A stretch of DNA of 64,000 bases from Ardenticatenaceae bacterium (GCA_020634435.1 JACKBS010000004.1:124001-188000), one strand, 5' to 3'; shown: positions 8,296 through 17,777, counted from the first letter of the stretch. Numbers and translations are program-made. The notes: generated by a model not told the origin, from the sequence alone.

Positions 8296-10926
8296 ATGTC
8301 TGAAAGTGGGTCTTTGCTGCAAACGAAATTGTTCATGCCGTTGTTACGGCCGTTTAATGTCCCACGTCCCCATCTCATCCAAAAACTGAATGACCGATTG
8401 TGGCTGGACGGCCGTTTCCACCGTCCCCTCACCCTCATTTCGGCCCCGGCGGGCTTTGGCAAGACCTCGCTCGTGGTTGAATGGCTGGCCCAGCCGCCTG
8501 CGCCTGTGGCCTGGCTGGCGCTGGACGATGCGGACAATGATCCAGCCCGGTTTGCCGCTTACTGGCTGGCGGCGGTGCAGCAGGTGGCCCCCACGCTGGG
8601 CGCGGGCCTGTTAGCCGGGCTGCCCACGCCGCTCACTGCGCTCCAGCCATTCGCCACGCAGCTGCTGAACCAACTAGCCGCCCTCGGCCAGCCGCTGCTG
8701 CTGGTGCTGGACGATTATCATTTGATCCACAACGAACAGGTGCAAACGGCCGTTGCCCTCTTCATTGAACATTTGCCGCCCAACGCCCACCTGGTGCTCA
8801 CCAGCCGGGAAGATCCCCCGCTGCCGCTGCCCCGACTGCGCGCCCGCGGCCAGCTGGTGGAGCTGCGCCAGCGCGATTTGCAGTTTTCTCCCGCAGAAAC
8901 GGCCACATTTCTGCACCAGACGATGGGGGTGACGCTGCCGGAAACGGCCGTCGCGACCCTGAATCGGCGCACCGAAGGCTGGGCCGCAGGTTTGCAGCTG
9001 GCCGCGCTGGCCCTCACCACGATGGCCGGGCAAGAAGCAGCGCTGGCGGCTCGATTGGCCGATTTTGGTGGCAGCAATCGGTACGTGCTGGATTATCTGG
9101 TAGAAGAGGTGCTTCAACAGCAGCCAGAAGATCGTCGTGCGTTTTTGCAGGAAACGGCCGTGTTGGATCGGTTTACCGCCGAATTAGCCAACGCTGTGAC
9201 CGGGCGCAGCGACAGTGCCGACCTGCTGCGCCAGCTGGAGCAGGCCAACCTCTTTTTGATTCCGCTAGACGGCCGTCGCCGCTGGTACCGCTACCACCGC
9301 CTCTTTGCCGATTTGCTGCGCAGCGAACTGACCCCGGCACGGCAGGCGGACATTCAGGCGCGGGCGGCCCGCTGGCTGGCCGCGCAAAGTTTGCTGCCAG
9401 AAGCGATTGGTTACGCGCTGGCAGCAGGCGATTTTGCTTTGGCGGCTGATCTCATCAAGCAAGCGGCGCTGACGGCCTTTCAGCAGGGCGAACTGACGAC
9501 GCTGCACAATTGGCTCACGGCACTGCCGTCTGAGCGCATCGCGGCCGATGCCGAACTGGCGGCCAACCTGGGCTGGGTGCACTGGTTGATGGGCCAGGGG
9601 GCCGAAGCGGGGCGACTGGCCGCGCAGGCACAAAAACAGGCCGGGAGTAAACTGCTGCCGCGCCTGGTATCGCTGCAAGCATGCCTGACGCTAACCCAGG
9701 CCGACAGCCAGCAGGCGATTCCGCAAGGGCGGCAGGCGTTGGCGCTGCTCGACGAATCGGAGCAATTTTTCCGCAACATGGTGCTGCTGATTTTGGCCGA
9801 GGCGCAAAATGCCGTGGGCGATGTGGCCGGTTCGGTGACCACGCTGCGGCAGGCGGTAGCGTCTGGCCGGGCCAGCGGCGATTTGCTGATGACTGTCGGG
9901 GCCACGGTGAATCTGGCTCAGGCGCTGAACATGCAGGCAAAGCGGAGTGAAGCGGAAGCCCTCTGCCGCGAGCTGGTGGCCGAATTTGTGGCGGGTCAGG
10001 CGACGCCGCAGCCGATGGCCGGGCTGGCGCTGGTAACGTTGGGCGAACTGGTCTACCAGACCAACAATCTGGCCGAAGCGGAGCAGCATATTTTGCAGGG
10101 CATGGCCCTTATCGAGCCGTGGGTCTTGCTGGGGGCCGATATTTCGGCACAGTTGGCCCTGGCCCGATTGCGGCAGGCACAAGGTAAGCAAGCCGACGCG
10201 CGGCAGGTTATGGGAGCGATGCGGCAGCGCATGAGCGAGGCGCGTTTTGACGCCTACGAGGCGCTGCTGGCAGGGGTAGAGGCGGAAATGCTGCTGCGGC
10301 AGTGGCTGGTTGAACCGGTGGAACGATGGGCGGAAACGGCCGTTACTACCCTCAACCAGGTCAGTTTTTACCAGCGTGAGCTGGATTTGCTGGTGCTGGC
10401 CCGTTTACGGATTGCCCAAGAGCGGTTTGCCGAGGCGCTGCCCTTTTTGACCGAATTGGCCACAGCGGTGCAGCAGACGGGCCGCCGGCTGGTGCAGATC
10501 AGCGTATCGCTGCTTCAAGTGCAGGTGCATTACCAGATGGGGCAGGGGGCATTGGCGCATGAGGCGTTGGCAACGGCCGTTCGCCTGGCCGCGCCGGAAA
10601 ATTATCGCCGCGTGTTTTTGGATGAAGGTGAGCTTATTGCCATGATGCTGCCCGAAGTGCGCGCGGTTGCCCCGGCATTTGTAGACGCCGTGCTGGCGGA
10701 TTTTGGCCAGAGCACTATAACGATGCCGCTGCTGGAGCCGCTGAGTGAGCGCGAGCTAGAGGTGCTGCTTTTGGTGGCCGACGGCCGTTCCAACCAGGAA
10801 ATTGCCGACCAGCTGTTTGTGACGTTGGGCACGGTGAAAAAACATCTGAACAACACCTACGGTAAGCTGGGCGTGGCGCGCCGCACCGAGGCCGTGGCCC
10901 AGGCGCGGGCGCTGCATCTGCTGTAA
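8296..10926 (+). CDS. MalT-like LuxR-family transcriptional regulator (LAL/STAND type)
   Basis: An 876-residue ATP-dependent transcription activator. Residues ~15-330 form a STAND NTPase: P-loop SAPAGFGKTS at ~45-54, and LLLVLDDYHLI as Walker B. Residues ~340-790 are helical TPR-like repeats that typically bind the inducer. The last 65 residues are a LuxR helix-turn-helix (LSERELEVLLLVADGRSNQEIA, then VTLGTVKKHLNNTYGKLGV). Overall length is close to MalT (about 900). The inducer and target genes are unknown; the next gene, a small lipoprotein 40 bp downstream, may be co-transcribed. The gene carries many ACGGCCGT palindromes, read as TAV or as GR. Confidence 0.9.
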   Translation: MSESGSLLQTKLFMPLLRPFNVPRPHLIQKLNDRLWLDGRFHRPLTLISAPAGFGKTSLVVEWLAQPPAPVAWLALDDADNDPARFAAYWLAAVQQVAPTLGAGLLAGLPTPLTALQPFATQLLNQLAALGQPLLLVLDDYHLIHNEQVQTAVALFIEHLPPNAHLVLTSREDPPLPLPRLRARGQLVELRQRDLQFSPAETATFLHQTMGVTLPETAVATLNRRTEGWAAGLQLAALALTTMAGQEAALAARLADFGGSNRYVLDYLVEEVLQQQPEDRRAFLQETAVLDRFTAELANAVTGRSDSADLLRQLEQANLFLIPLDGRRRWYRYHRLFADLLRSELTPARQADIQARAARWLAAQSLLPEAIGYALAAGDFALAADLIKQAALTAFQQGELTTLHNWLTALPSERIAADAELAANLGWVHWLMGQGAEAGRLAAQAQKQAGSKLLPRLVSLQACLTLTQADSQQAIPQGRQALALLDESEQFFRNMVLLILAEAQNAVGDVAGSVTTLRQAVASGRASGDLLMTVGATVNLAQALNMQAKRSEAEALCRELVAEFVAGQATPQPMAGLALVTLGELVYQTNNLAEAEQHILQGMALIEPWVLLGADISAQLALARLRQAQGKQADARQVMGAMRQRMSEARFDAYEALLAGVEAEMLLRQWLVEPVERWAETAVTTLNQVSFYQRELDLLVLARLRIAQERFAEALPFLTELATAVQQTGRRLVQISVSLLQVQVHYQMGQGALAHEALATAVRLAAPENYRRVFLDEGELIAMMLPEVRAVAPAFVDAVLADFGQSTITMPLLEPLSERELEVLLLVADGRSNQEIADQLFVTLGTVKKHLNNTYGKLGVARRTEAVAQARALHLL

Positions 10927-10965
10927 ACTTGGGTGATTGTTATTTTTTGAGGTAAAAGGATTTTG

Positions 10966-11391
10966 ATGAAGAAACTGTTTGGATTTAAGGTAAGTTGGTT
11001 GTTGGCCGCTGCGCTGCTGCTTCTGGCTGTGGGCTGCGGCGCAGATAACAGCGTCGAGGACCCATCGCAGCCGGATGAGGTGATACAGTCGGTGGAATCG
11101 GCGTACATCGTGGGCCAGTGGGAAGTGAACGACGGCCGTTTTGGCCATAGGCTGTTTGATTTTCAGGAAGACGGCCGTTTGCTGCTGGAAGATATGGATT
11201 CCGGTGAAACTATCGAGATGAGCTACGTTTTTGTGGAAGCCAACACGCTGATCATGTCCGGTTACGAAGAGTTTAACGGCTCGGCCACGGTCGCTTTTTT
11301 TGACGACAAGATGGATTTTACCATCACGTTTGATGGCGAAATTTTTGCTGAGCTGTATGTCTTTACCCGCATTTCCCAGCCTACCAGTTAA
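10966..11391 (+). CDS. Small secreted lipoprotein of unknown function
   Basis: A 141-residue protein. The N-terminus has lysines, a hydrophobic stretch and a lipobox ending AVGC at about residue 24, so it should be lipid-anchored outside the membrane. The mature part shows a GQWEVNDGRF... LLLEDMDSGETIEMSYVF pattern like the small beta-barrel lipoproteins that predict temperature- or substrate-dependent turnover, but I cannot name a family. AAAGGA precedes the ATG at 10966 (a TTG one codon earlier is less likely). It lies 39 bp after the MalT-like regulator on the same strand and is followed by a strong hairpin. Confidence 0.75.
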   Translation: MKKLFGFKVSWLLAAALLLLAVGCGADNSVEDPSQPDEVIQSVESAYIVGQWEVNDGRFGHRLFDFQEDGRLLLEDMDSGETIEMSYVFVEANTLIMSGYEEFNGSATVAFFDDKMDFTITFDGEIFAELYVFTRISQPTS

Positions 11392-11403
11392 GTTTTAGTG
11401 CCG

Positions 11404-11442
11404 CGAATTTCCGCAAGAGAGGCCATTTTTTGCGGAAATTCG
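11404..11442. terminator. Hairpin terminator after the lipoprotein gene
   Basis: Perfect 13-bp inverted repeat CGAATTTCCGCAA with a 13-base loop, 12 bp beyond the lipoprotein stop. It is followed on the plus strand by TGATTTATTCC, which is only moderately T-rich. It separates this gene from the exporter operon. Confidence 0.65.
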
Positions 11443-11541
11443 TGATTTATTCCCCAAATCAACCCCCGAATTCACCTTTAGATGAATGACAGCCGCAGGT
11501 GAACGGCCGTATCCTAACCCCATCTCACGGGAGGTCTGCTG

Positions 11542-11778
11542 ATGCTCGATGACACAGCGACGTACCTGATTCGGGTGCAAGGACGGCTTGATGGCGCACG
11601 GCTGGCGAGTTTTGCCGCCGTGTCGGTTTGTTATGCCGATGATCAGACGGTGATTACGGCCGTTTTGCCTGATCAAAGCGCTCTGTATGGCTTCATCAAT
11701 CGTCTGCGTGACCTGGGCGCGACGCTGATTGCCTTAGAGAAATTAACCGCAGAGGACGCGGCGAGCGCAGAGAAGTAG
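11542..11778 (+). CDS. Small hypothetical protein preceding ABC-2 exporter genes
   Basis: A 78-residue cytoplasmic protein with a good Shine-Dalgarno (GGGAGG). A beta-alpha-beta pattern is visible (TYLIRVQGRLDG... SVCYADDQTVITAVLPDQSALYGFINRLRDLGATLIALEKL). The end of the frame (AEDAASAEK) is translated from an ACCGCAGAG-type intergenic repeat word, so the natural C-terminus may have been extended. It is 29 bp from the ABC ATPase and probably belongs to that operon. No function assigned. Confidence 0.7.
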   Translation: MLDDTATYLIRVQGRLDGARLASFAAVSVCYADDQTVITAVLPDQSALYGFINRLRDLGATLIALEKLTAEDAASAEK

Positions 11779-11807
11779 AAAACTTTGCGGTAAACAAGGA
11801 AAAGATC

Positions 11808-12662
11808 ATGATTCGTGTAGCCAATTTGAGTTTTACTTACGCGGGTGGCCAGAAAACGGCCGTACGCCAGCTCAATTTTCATGTAGCCAAAGGCGAAATC
11901 TTTGGTTTTTTGGGGCCGAGCGGGGCGGGTAAATCTACCACGCAAAAAATCCTGAACGGGCTGCTGCGCGGCTATGACGGGGAGGTGACGGTGCTGGAAC
12001 GGCCGTTGTCTGACTGGGGTTCCGATTATTACGAACACATCGGCGTTTCGTTTGAGCTGCCGAACCATTATCTAAAGCTAACGGCCGTGGAAAACCTGAC
12101 CTACTACAGCGCCCTCTACCAGGCCCAAACGCGGCCACCGTTGGAGCTGTTGGCGATGGTGGGCCTGGAAGACAGCGCCGATCTGGCTGTGGGTCGCTTT
12201 TCCAAGGGCATGAAAAATCGGCTCAGCGTGGCTCGTGCCCTGGTGCACAGCCCGGAGCTGCTGTTCCTGGACGAACCCACCGCAGGGTTGGACCCGGTGA
12301 ACGCCCGGCGCATCAAAGAGATCATCCGGCAGCAGCAGGCGGCGGGCAAAACCATCTTTCTGACCACCCACGACATGTACGTGGCCGGCGATTTGTGCGA
12401 TCGTGTCGCCTTCATCGTTGATGGCGAAATTAAGCTGATTGATGCCCCGGACCAGCTGCGGTTGCAATACGGCCGTCGGCAGGTGCAGGTGGCCTTTCAG
12501 CAAAATGGGCACGTGGAGCAGACGGAGTTTGCCCTGGCGGGATTGGCGGAAAACGGCCGTTTCCAACAGCTGCTCCGTGATGACTCTATCCAAACCATGC
12601 ACACGCAAGAGGCGACGCTCGAAGATATTTTCATCGAGGTGACCGGGAGGCAATTGGCATGA
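11808..12662 (+). CDS. ABC-2 type exporter ATP-binding protein
   Basis: ATPase of a CcmA/DrrA-like efflux system. The 284-residue protein shows Walker A GPSGAGKST (~residues 38-46), a signature FSKGMKNRLSVARAL, Walker B LLFLDEPTAGLD and H-loop TTHD. The last ~60 residues (QVAFQQNGHVEQTEFALAGL...) form the small C-terminal domain seen in drug and lipid exporters. It overlaps the next permease gene by 4 bases (ATGA), which indicates translational coupling. The cargo is unknown; the family exports drugs, lipids or antibiotics. Confidence 0.9.
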   Translation: MIRVANLSFTYAGGQKTAVRQLNFHVAKGEIFGFLGPSGAGKSTTQKILNGLLRGYDGEVTVLERPLSDWGSDYYEHIGVSFELPNHYLKLTAVENLTYYSALYQAQTRPPLELLAMVGLEDSADLAVGRFSKGMKNRLSVARALVHSPELLFLDEPTAGLDPVNARRIKEIIRQQQAAGKTIFLTTHDMYVAGDLCDRVAFIVDGEIKLIDAPDQLRLQYGRRQVQVAFQQNGHVEQTEFALAGLAENGRFQQLLRDDSIQTMHTQEATLEDIFIEVTGRQLA

Positions 12663-13357
12663 CACGCTTACAAACGGCCGTGCGTTGGGACATGCGCTTG
12701 CAGTTTCGCAACGGCTTTTACTACGCGGCGGCGTTTATCGCCGTCCTCATGACGCTTGTGTTGTGGCAGCTGCCCCACGCGGAACTGCCCACCATCCTGC
12801 CCGTGTTTGTGCTGGGCAACATGATGATAGGCACGTTTTACTTTATGGCTGGGCTGGTGCTGCTGGAAAAAGGCGATGGCGTGCTGGAAGGGCTCATCGT
12901 GACGCCGCTGCGGCAAAGTGAGTATCTGGCGGCCAAGCTGGTGAGCCTGACGTTGCTGACGATTGTGGAGAATGTGGGCATTGTAACGGCCGTTTACGGC
13001 TTTCGCTACAATTTTCTGCTGCTGGCGCTGGGCGTTGGGCTGATGGCCTGCTTCAACATCTTGTTTGGCTTCATCGCCGTGGCCCGCTACGACAGCATCA
13101 ACCGCTTCCTGCTGCCCTCTATTCTGATGACCCTCACGCTGGCCGTACCGCTGGTGGATTATTTGGGCTTTTGGACTTCGCCGCTGCTTTACCTGCATCC
13201 GGTACAGGCAACGCTGCTGCTGATCAAGGGCGCGTTCCAACCGATTGCGCCGTGGCAGATGGCGTACGGTGTGCTGTACGCTGCGCTGTGGATTGGCCTG
13301 CTGTTTAAGGCCAGCCAGCGCATTTTTTACCAGTTCATTATTCTGAAAAAAGCGTGA
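12659..13357 (+). CDS. ABC-2 type permease, first subunit
   Basis: A 232-residue membrane protein with about six hydrophobic segments. The pattern (short cytoplasmic N-terminus, FYYAAAFIAVLMTLVLW, then VFVLGNMMIGTFYFMAGLVLLEKGDGVLEGLIVTPL) is typical of the fluoroquinolone/ABC-2 permease group; the LEKGDGVLEGL..TPLR cytoplasmic motif matches the coupling region of the family. GGGAGG inside the ATPase gene precedes its ATG. It probably pairs with the second permease at 13559, which has the corresponding LDERDEGSLIGLQVTPLS motif. Confidence 0.85.
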   Translation: MTRLQTAVRWDMRLQFRNGFYYAAAFIAVLMTLVLWQLPHAELPTILPVFVLGNMMIGTFYFMAGLVLLEKGDGVLEGLIVTPLRQSEYLAAKLVSLTLLTIVENVGIVTAVYGFRYNFLLLALGVGLMACFNILFGFIAVARYDSINRFLLPSILMTLTLAVPLVDYLGFWTSPLLYLHPVQATLLLIKGAFQPIAPWQMAYGVLYAALWIGLLFKASQRIFYQFIILKKA

Positions 13358-13370
13358 TGCTGGTGCTACC

Positions 13371-13544
13371 AAACCTGACAGGTTTACAAAGCTACTTGCT
13401 ACCGAAGTAGGTTTATTGAGCAAAGTTACTTTATAAACAAGCGGGTGCCAAACCTGACAGGTTTACAAAGCTACATGCTGATGAAGTAGGTTTGTAGAAC
13501 AGCGTCATTTTATAGACGAGCGGGTGTATAAACCTGTCAGGTTT
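13371..13544. repeat. Tandem ~79-bp repeat with AAACCTGACAGGTTT palindromes
   Basis: Three palindromes at 13371-13385, 13450-13464 and 13530-13544 (the last with one base changed in the centre) are spaced 79 and 80 bases apart. The sequence between them (GAAGTAGGTTT, AAGCGGGTG) is also similar. The array fills the 200-bp gap between the two permease genes of the exporter. Confidence 0.85.
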
Positions 13545-13558
13545 TCAAGGGAGATACT

Positions 13559-14299
13559 ATGATGAAAGGAACGGCCGTATTCAAGGCCCTCGGTCCAATT
13601 GATATGCGCAACGTGGGTCGGGATGAAATGCTGCGCTGGATGGTCTTTTTGCCATTGCTGCTGGCCTTGCTGATGCGCTTTGGCTGGCCTGCACTGGTGC
13701 GTCAGCTGCAAATCAGCTACCAGTTTGACCTTCTGCCTTACACGACGCTCTTGATGAGCTTCCTGACAATAGGCATCCCGGCCGTGTTTGGCATGGTTAT
13801 CGGTTTTTTGCTGCTGGACGAGCGCGACGAAGGCAGCCTGATTGGCCTGCAAGTCACGCCGCTTTCGCTAAACAACTACCTGATTTACCGGTTGGGCATG
13901 CCTATTCTCTTAACCCTTGTGCTGGTGTTGGTTAGCTTGCCGCTGGCGGGAATCTCCACATTTTCGCTGGGTCAGCTTGTGCTGCTGGCGCTGGTTTCTG
14001 CGCCGATGGCTCCGCTGCTGGCGGTTTTCCTGGCGGCGTTTGCCAGCAACAAAGTGCAGGGATTTGCCCTGGCCAAAGGGGCGGGTACCTTCTTTGTGGT
14101 CCCGTTGGTGGCTTACTTTATAGAGGGAACCTGGCAGTGGGTCTTTGGGCTGATGCCTACCTTTTGGGCGCCCAAGCTGTACTGGCTGTTTAGCGACGGT
14201 TTGCCGTTTGCCTGGCTGGTAGGGCTGGTGGGATTTGTTTACCAGCTGCTATGGGTGTATCTGCTGGCCCGCCGCTTCAACAAAAAACTACACGAGTAA
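13559..14299 (+). CDS. ABC-2 type permease, second subunit
   Basis: A 246-residue membrane protein with about six transmembrane segments and the LDERDEGSLIGLQVTPLS cytoplasmic loop that matches the first permease. It should complete the heterodimeric exporter. GGGAG precedes two adjacent ATG codons (13559 and 13562); either could be the start. It is separated from the first permease by the palindromic tandem repeats, so expression of the two subunits may be unequal. Cargo unknown. Confidence 0.85.
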   Translation: MMKGTAVFKALGPIDMRNVGRDEMLRWMVFLPLLLALLMRFGWPALVRQLQISYQFDLLPYTTLLMSFLTIGIPAVFGMVIGFLLLDERDEGSLIGLQVTPLSLNNYLIYRLGMPILLTLVLVLVSLPLAGISTFSLGQLVLLALVSAPMAPLLAVFLAAFASNKVQGFALAKGAGTFFVVPLVAYFIEGTWQWVFGLMPTFWAPKLYWLFSDGLPFAWLVGLVGFVYQLLWVYLLARRFNKKLHE

Positions 14300-14332
14300 C
14301 GCTGTCCGAGTTTACCGATTACCGTTCACGGC

Positions 14333-15405
14333 TTACCGGTTTTTACTCACCCAGGCGTCAAACTCTTGTAGCAATTGATCTTTGATAGGCTGCTCAACGC
14401 CAGCAGCAACAAAGGCATTGCGGGCGATGCGGGCCAATCCGGCGGCATTGTAGCCAAATTCACGGGCGAGCACTTCATACTCGCGCACCAGATTGGTGTT
14501 GAAGAGGGGGGGATCGTCGGTGTTGACAGTGACAAACAGGCCACGATCATCCAGTTGGCGGAACGGGTGCGTGGCCAAGCTGTCAAAAACCTTCAGGCAG
14601 GCGTTGCTGGTGGGGTTAATCTCCAGGGAATCTGTTTAACCTTGAGCGTGGCCAACAGGCTGGGGTCTTCAACCGCGCGTACGCCGTGGCCAATGCGGTC
14701 AGCTTGCAGGGCGGTAAGGCTGCCCCAGATGCTTTCTGGGCCGACCGTTTCCCCTGCATGGGGAACGCTGAGCAACCCGGCGGCTTTGGCTTTTTCAAAG
14801 GCGTGGGCAAATCGCTCTGGCGGATAGCCGACCTCGTAGCCACCCAGGCCCAAACCCACAACGCTGCCTTTGGCTTTGCCTTCCAGGGCGTATTCCAGGG
14901 TCTTTTCGGCGGGGGTGGGGTCGTAGCTGCCGTCTGGATTGTCGGTGAGGTTGCGGGCAATATCGAACACCCAGCGCATCTCGACACCATACTCTTCTTT
15001 GGCCCGGAGACGGCCGTTTTCTAATCCCTCAAACAGTTCCGCAAAGGTTAGTCCTTTGTCCTGGTAACTGGTGTGGGTGTAAGGCGTGACGGTCAGCTCG
15101 CGGTAACGAATGTTTTGCGCGGCCATGTCGGCCCCGTTTTCATACACAATCAGGGCAAAATCATCGGCCGTGCGGATTAAATCCTGGATGGTCAGATAAA
15201 TTTCGACAAAGTGGGGAAAGTCGGTAAACGTGAACCAGCGGCGCAGCCCTTCTTCGGTATCGCTAGGCAAGGTGTTGAGTTTGTCGTGACGTTTGGCTAA
15301 TTCCAACACCGTCTTGGGCTGGATTGCCCCTTCCAGGTGGATATGAATTTCTGCCTTGGGCATCTGCTGAATGAAGTTGGTCAGCTTATCGGATAGTTGT
15401 GTCAT
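14333..15405 (-). CDS. add: Adenosine deaminase, frameshifted
   Basis: Deaminates adenosine (or deoxyadenosine) to inosine in purine salvage. The N-terminal ~260 residues have the metal-binding AEIHIHLEGA, HAGETVG and IGHG; the C-terminal part has FVTVNTDDPPLFNTNL with the catalytic Asp pair. The two parts are in different frames. The shift is at 14626-14628, where the + strand has GGG; one extra G restores LEINPTSNACLKVFDSLATH, exactly the expected family sequence. So this is either a one-base sequencing error or a very recent mutation. Full length would be ~357 residues. The start ATG overlaps the rsmA stop (ATGA), so it is translationally coupled. Confidence 0.88.
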
Positions 15406-16211
15406 AACTTGCGTTTTTGGTGAATGGCAAGCCACTCGTCTATGGTTAGCGTTTCGGCACGACGACGACCGTCTATACCTGCCGCAGTTAATACGGCCGT
15501 AATTTCCGCCTGATTATACCCCAATTGCTGCAAATTGTTTTTCAATTGTTTCCGTTTTTGGCTAAAACCAGCCTTCACAACGGCAAAGAACTCTTTTTCT
15601 TCGGCAAAGGGCAGCTGTGGTTCTGGGAATAACGTCAAACGCAGTACCGCCGAATCCACATCCGGCCTGGGCCAAAATGCGCCCGCCTTGATGGTGGTGA
15701 CCAGTTCGGCCGTGCCGTACAGCTGAGTGCTGACGGCAAGCAAGCTCATTTGGGGTGGAACGGCCGTTACCCGCTCGGCGACCTCTTTTTGCACAGTCAT
15801 TACCACGGTGGTGGGCTTTTGTTTAGCCGAAAGCAGATGGCGCAAAATCGCTCCGGTGATGTAGTAAGGCACGTTGGCCACCATCTTGTACGGCCGATCA
15901 AATAGCGCGTCCAAATTCTGCTCTAAAATGTCGCCATGGATCAGGCGCACGTTGTCAAAATAATCCAGCTCGGTTTGCAGGATGGGAATGAAGCGATTGT
16001 CTAGCTCAACGGCCGTTACAGAAGCGGCCGTTTGAGCCAACACCCGTGTCAGGCTGCCCAGCCCTGGACCAATCTCCAGCACGGGTTCAAATGGTTGCAG
16101 CTCTGCCGCCTCCACAATACGCGCCAGCACGTTCTCATCGAACAAAAAATTTTGTCCCAAACTCTTTTTTGGCTCGATTTGGTAGTGGGTGAGGAGCTGT
16201 TTGGGATGCAT
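15402..16211 (-). CDS. rsmA: 16S rRNA (adenine-1518/1519-N6)-dimethyltransferase RsmA/KsgA
   Basis: Dimethylates two adjacent adenines near the 3' end of 16S rRNA during small-subunit assembly, using S-adenosylmethionine. The 269-residue protein shows KSLGQNFLFDENVL, the SAM-binding LEIGPGLGSLT, GDILEQNLDALF, and the catalytic NVPYYITG. The length is normal. The 3' end overlaps the adenosine deaminase start. The intergenic region upstream contains an AT-rich iterated-word hairpin that may contain or flank the promoter. Confidence 0.95.
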   Translation of the reverse strand: MHPKQLLTHYQIEPKKSLGQNFLFDENVLARIVEAAELQPFEPVLEIGPGLGSLTRVLAQTAASVTAVELDNRFIPILQTELDYFDNVRLIHGDILEQNLDALFDRPYKMVANVPYYITGAILRHLLSAKQKPTTVVMTVQKEVAERVTAVPPQMSLLAVSTQLYGTAELVTTIKAGAFWPRPDVDSAVLRLTLFPEPQLPFAEEKEFFAVVKAGFSQKRKQLKNNLQQLGYNQAEITAVLTAAGIDGRRRAETLTIDEWLAIHQKRKL

Positions 16212-16214
16212 AGT

Positions 16215-16306
16215 GAGTAATTGCGTAATTGAGTAATTGAGTAATTGAGTAATTGAGTAATTGGCGCCTTTAGTTGCTCAATTACTTAATTCCCCAATTA
16301 CTTCTT
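16215..16306. repeat. AT-rich iterated-word hairpin (TAATTGAG family), longest copy
   Basis: Five consecutive GTAATTGA heptad-octad words are followed, after a GGCGCC centre, by inverted CAATTACT words. Located between rsmA and the G5/3D gene. Same family as 7352-7412 and 61349-61402. Confidence 0.75.
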
Positions 16307-17668
16307 TTAAGGCAAACCAGATGGCAGTAAATAATTAATATCTTCCGGCGCGGGCACGGGCGTGAGGTAATACACATCCACGTAGCCAGACCAGCTGACG
16401 TATTCGTCTTCGTCGTAACCTAGGTCGATCCAACGGCCGCGTACGCCACCGCCGGTATCCCCAGCAAATGCTTTGCCGTAGCCCGGCACATACACATAGG
16501 AGCGGAATGGCACCACGCTGCGATCAATCGCCACCACGCCGGTACCGGCCGGGACGCCGCTGGCGGTAATGCCATAGCCCGGCTGGCCTGGTGCCTTGCC
16601 GGAACTGGCGGCGGTGTACGCCGTGACGCGCATGCGCACCACGCGCCAATATTCCAGCGGTCCTTCTGGCGTGTCGATGGTGCGCACGGTAATGTTGGTG
16701 CCGTAGCCAATCACCTGGTTAACGGGCTGTTGGGCGACCCATTCCCCGTCTACGGTTTGGCTCACTTCGGCACCATTTTCGTAGCGCACGCGCACGCGTT
16801 GCCGCTTGATGCCGGGCACCCCGGCGCTGATGAGCGCGGTGGTGTCCAAATCGAGCTGATCGGATGCCTGCCACAAGGTTTGGTACGGAATTTGCTCATC
16901 CACCAGACGAAAATCCTCGGTGACGCGGATGACCTGAATGGTGTCGTTGGCTTTGAGGGTGGCTTCGGGGCCGGGCACGGTGTAGTCGTAGCCGACCAGA
17001 CCAATGCCAGCCTCAGCCAGCACATCCAGCACGTTGCTGTGATGGCTGCGAATTTGGATGATACGGCCGTCGGCCATAATCGTCAGGGGGAAGGAGCGCT
17101 GCACCCGGATGGTCATGTTGGGCTGGAGCCAAGAACCGAGCGCGGGCTCCACGCCGTCGGTGCCGTACACTTCGATGCCAGCTTCGGCCAGTGCTGCGCC
17201 AACGGTTTGCGTGGCCGTGCGTACGGTTTGCTGCTGCCCGCCCTCCACAATGGTGATGGTTACAAAACGGCCGATTTCCACCGTCTTGGGCAAAGGTATC
17301 TGGTCTAGCATGGCAAACGAAACGGGCTGGCCATCGGCCACCATCTGGTCGGTGCGTTCGGGCAGCAAGTTTTGTTCGGCGAGAAAGGCTCCCAGGGTGG
17401 GCTGTCGTGTCCAGTAAGTTTCGGTGCCAGCTTCTGAGCGAACGGTGACGCCCTGTGCCCGAACGATCTGGATGCCACTGTGGGAAACGGCCGTATCCAC
17501 CAATCCCGGCACCACCAAATCTTCAGGGCGGGTTTCGATGCCTGCGGCGGCCAGCACCTCGGCTACCGTACCAAAATTACCGGTAATCCGCTGCGCGGGC
17601 TGGTCATCGACGTAGATGGTGTAGCTTTCCTGGGTAGCGGCATAACCTGCGGCAATAATGCCGCCCAA
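16307..17668 (-). CDS. Cell-wall-associated DUF348/G5/3D-domain protein (YabE/Rpf-like)
   Basis: A secreted cell-wall hydrolase-like protein. Residues ~15-280 contain three DUF348-type ubiquitin-like repeats (for example YTIYVDDQPAQRITGNFGTV). Residues ~290-365 are a G5 domain (RQRVRVRYENGAEVSQTVDGE), and the C-terminus is a 3D domain (RMRVTAYTAASSGKAPGQPG, ASGVPAGTGVVAIDRSVVPF, the WIDLG end) as in MltA-like lytic enzymes and YabE. The start given is a TTG. In the other frame an ATG pair at 17725-17730 encodes MMGIFLSSGKRIVAG, which with one extra G near 17689 would join in frame to VVFLLALGGIIAAGY, giving a proper signal anchor. A homopolymer error or frameshift there is likely. Confidence 0.82.
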   Translation of the reverse strand: MGGIIAAGYAATQESYTIYVDDQPAQRITGNFGTVAEVLAAAGIETRPEDLVVPGLVDTAVSHSGIQIVRAQGVTVRSEAGTETYWTRQPTLGAFLAEQNLLPERTDQMVADGQPVSFAMLDQIPLPKTVEIGRFVTITIVEGGQQQTVRTATQTVGAALAEAGIEVYGTDGVEPALGSWLQPNMTIRVQRSFPLTIMADGRIIQIRSHHSNVLDVLAEAGIGLVGYDYTVPGPEATLKANDTIQVIRVTEDFRLVDEQIPYQTLWQASDQLDLDTTALISAGVPGIKRQRVRVRYENGAEVSQTVDGEWVAQQPVNQVIGYGTNITVRTIDTPEGPLEYWRVVRMRVTAYTAASSGKAPGQPGYGITASGVPAGTGVVAIDRSVVPFRSYVYVPGYGKAFAGDTGGGVRGRWIDLGYDEDEYVSWSGYVDVYYLTPVPAPEDINYLLPSGLP

Positions 17669-17737
17669 CGCCAGCAGAAAAACTACCCCGCCACGATTCG
17701 TTTACCGCTGCTTAAAAATATCCCCATCATAAAAAAA

Positions 17738-17777
17738 GGAGATTGGAGAATATCTTTTCATGAATCTCCAATCTCCA
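17738..17777. repeat. GGAGATT-family hairpin
   Basis: Short inverted repeat GGAGATTGGAGA/TCTCCAATCTCC with a 16-base centre, upstream of the G5/3D gene and just downstream of the SRP RNA gene. It may act as SRP RNA terminator, although no T-run follows on the minus strand. Same family as 2724-2771. Confidence 0.6.
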
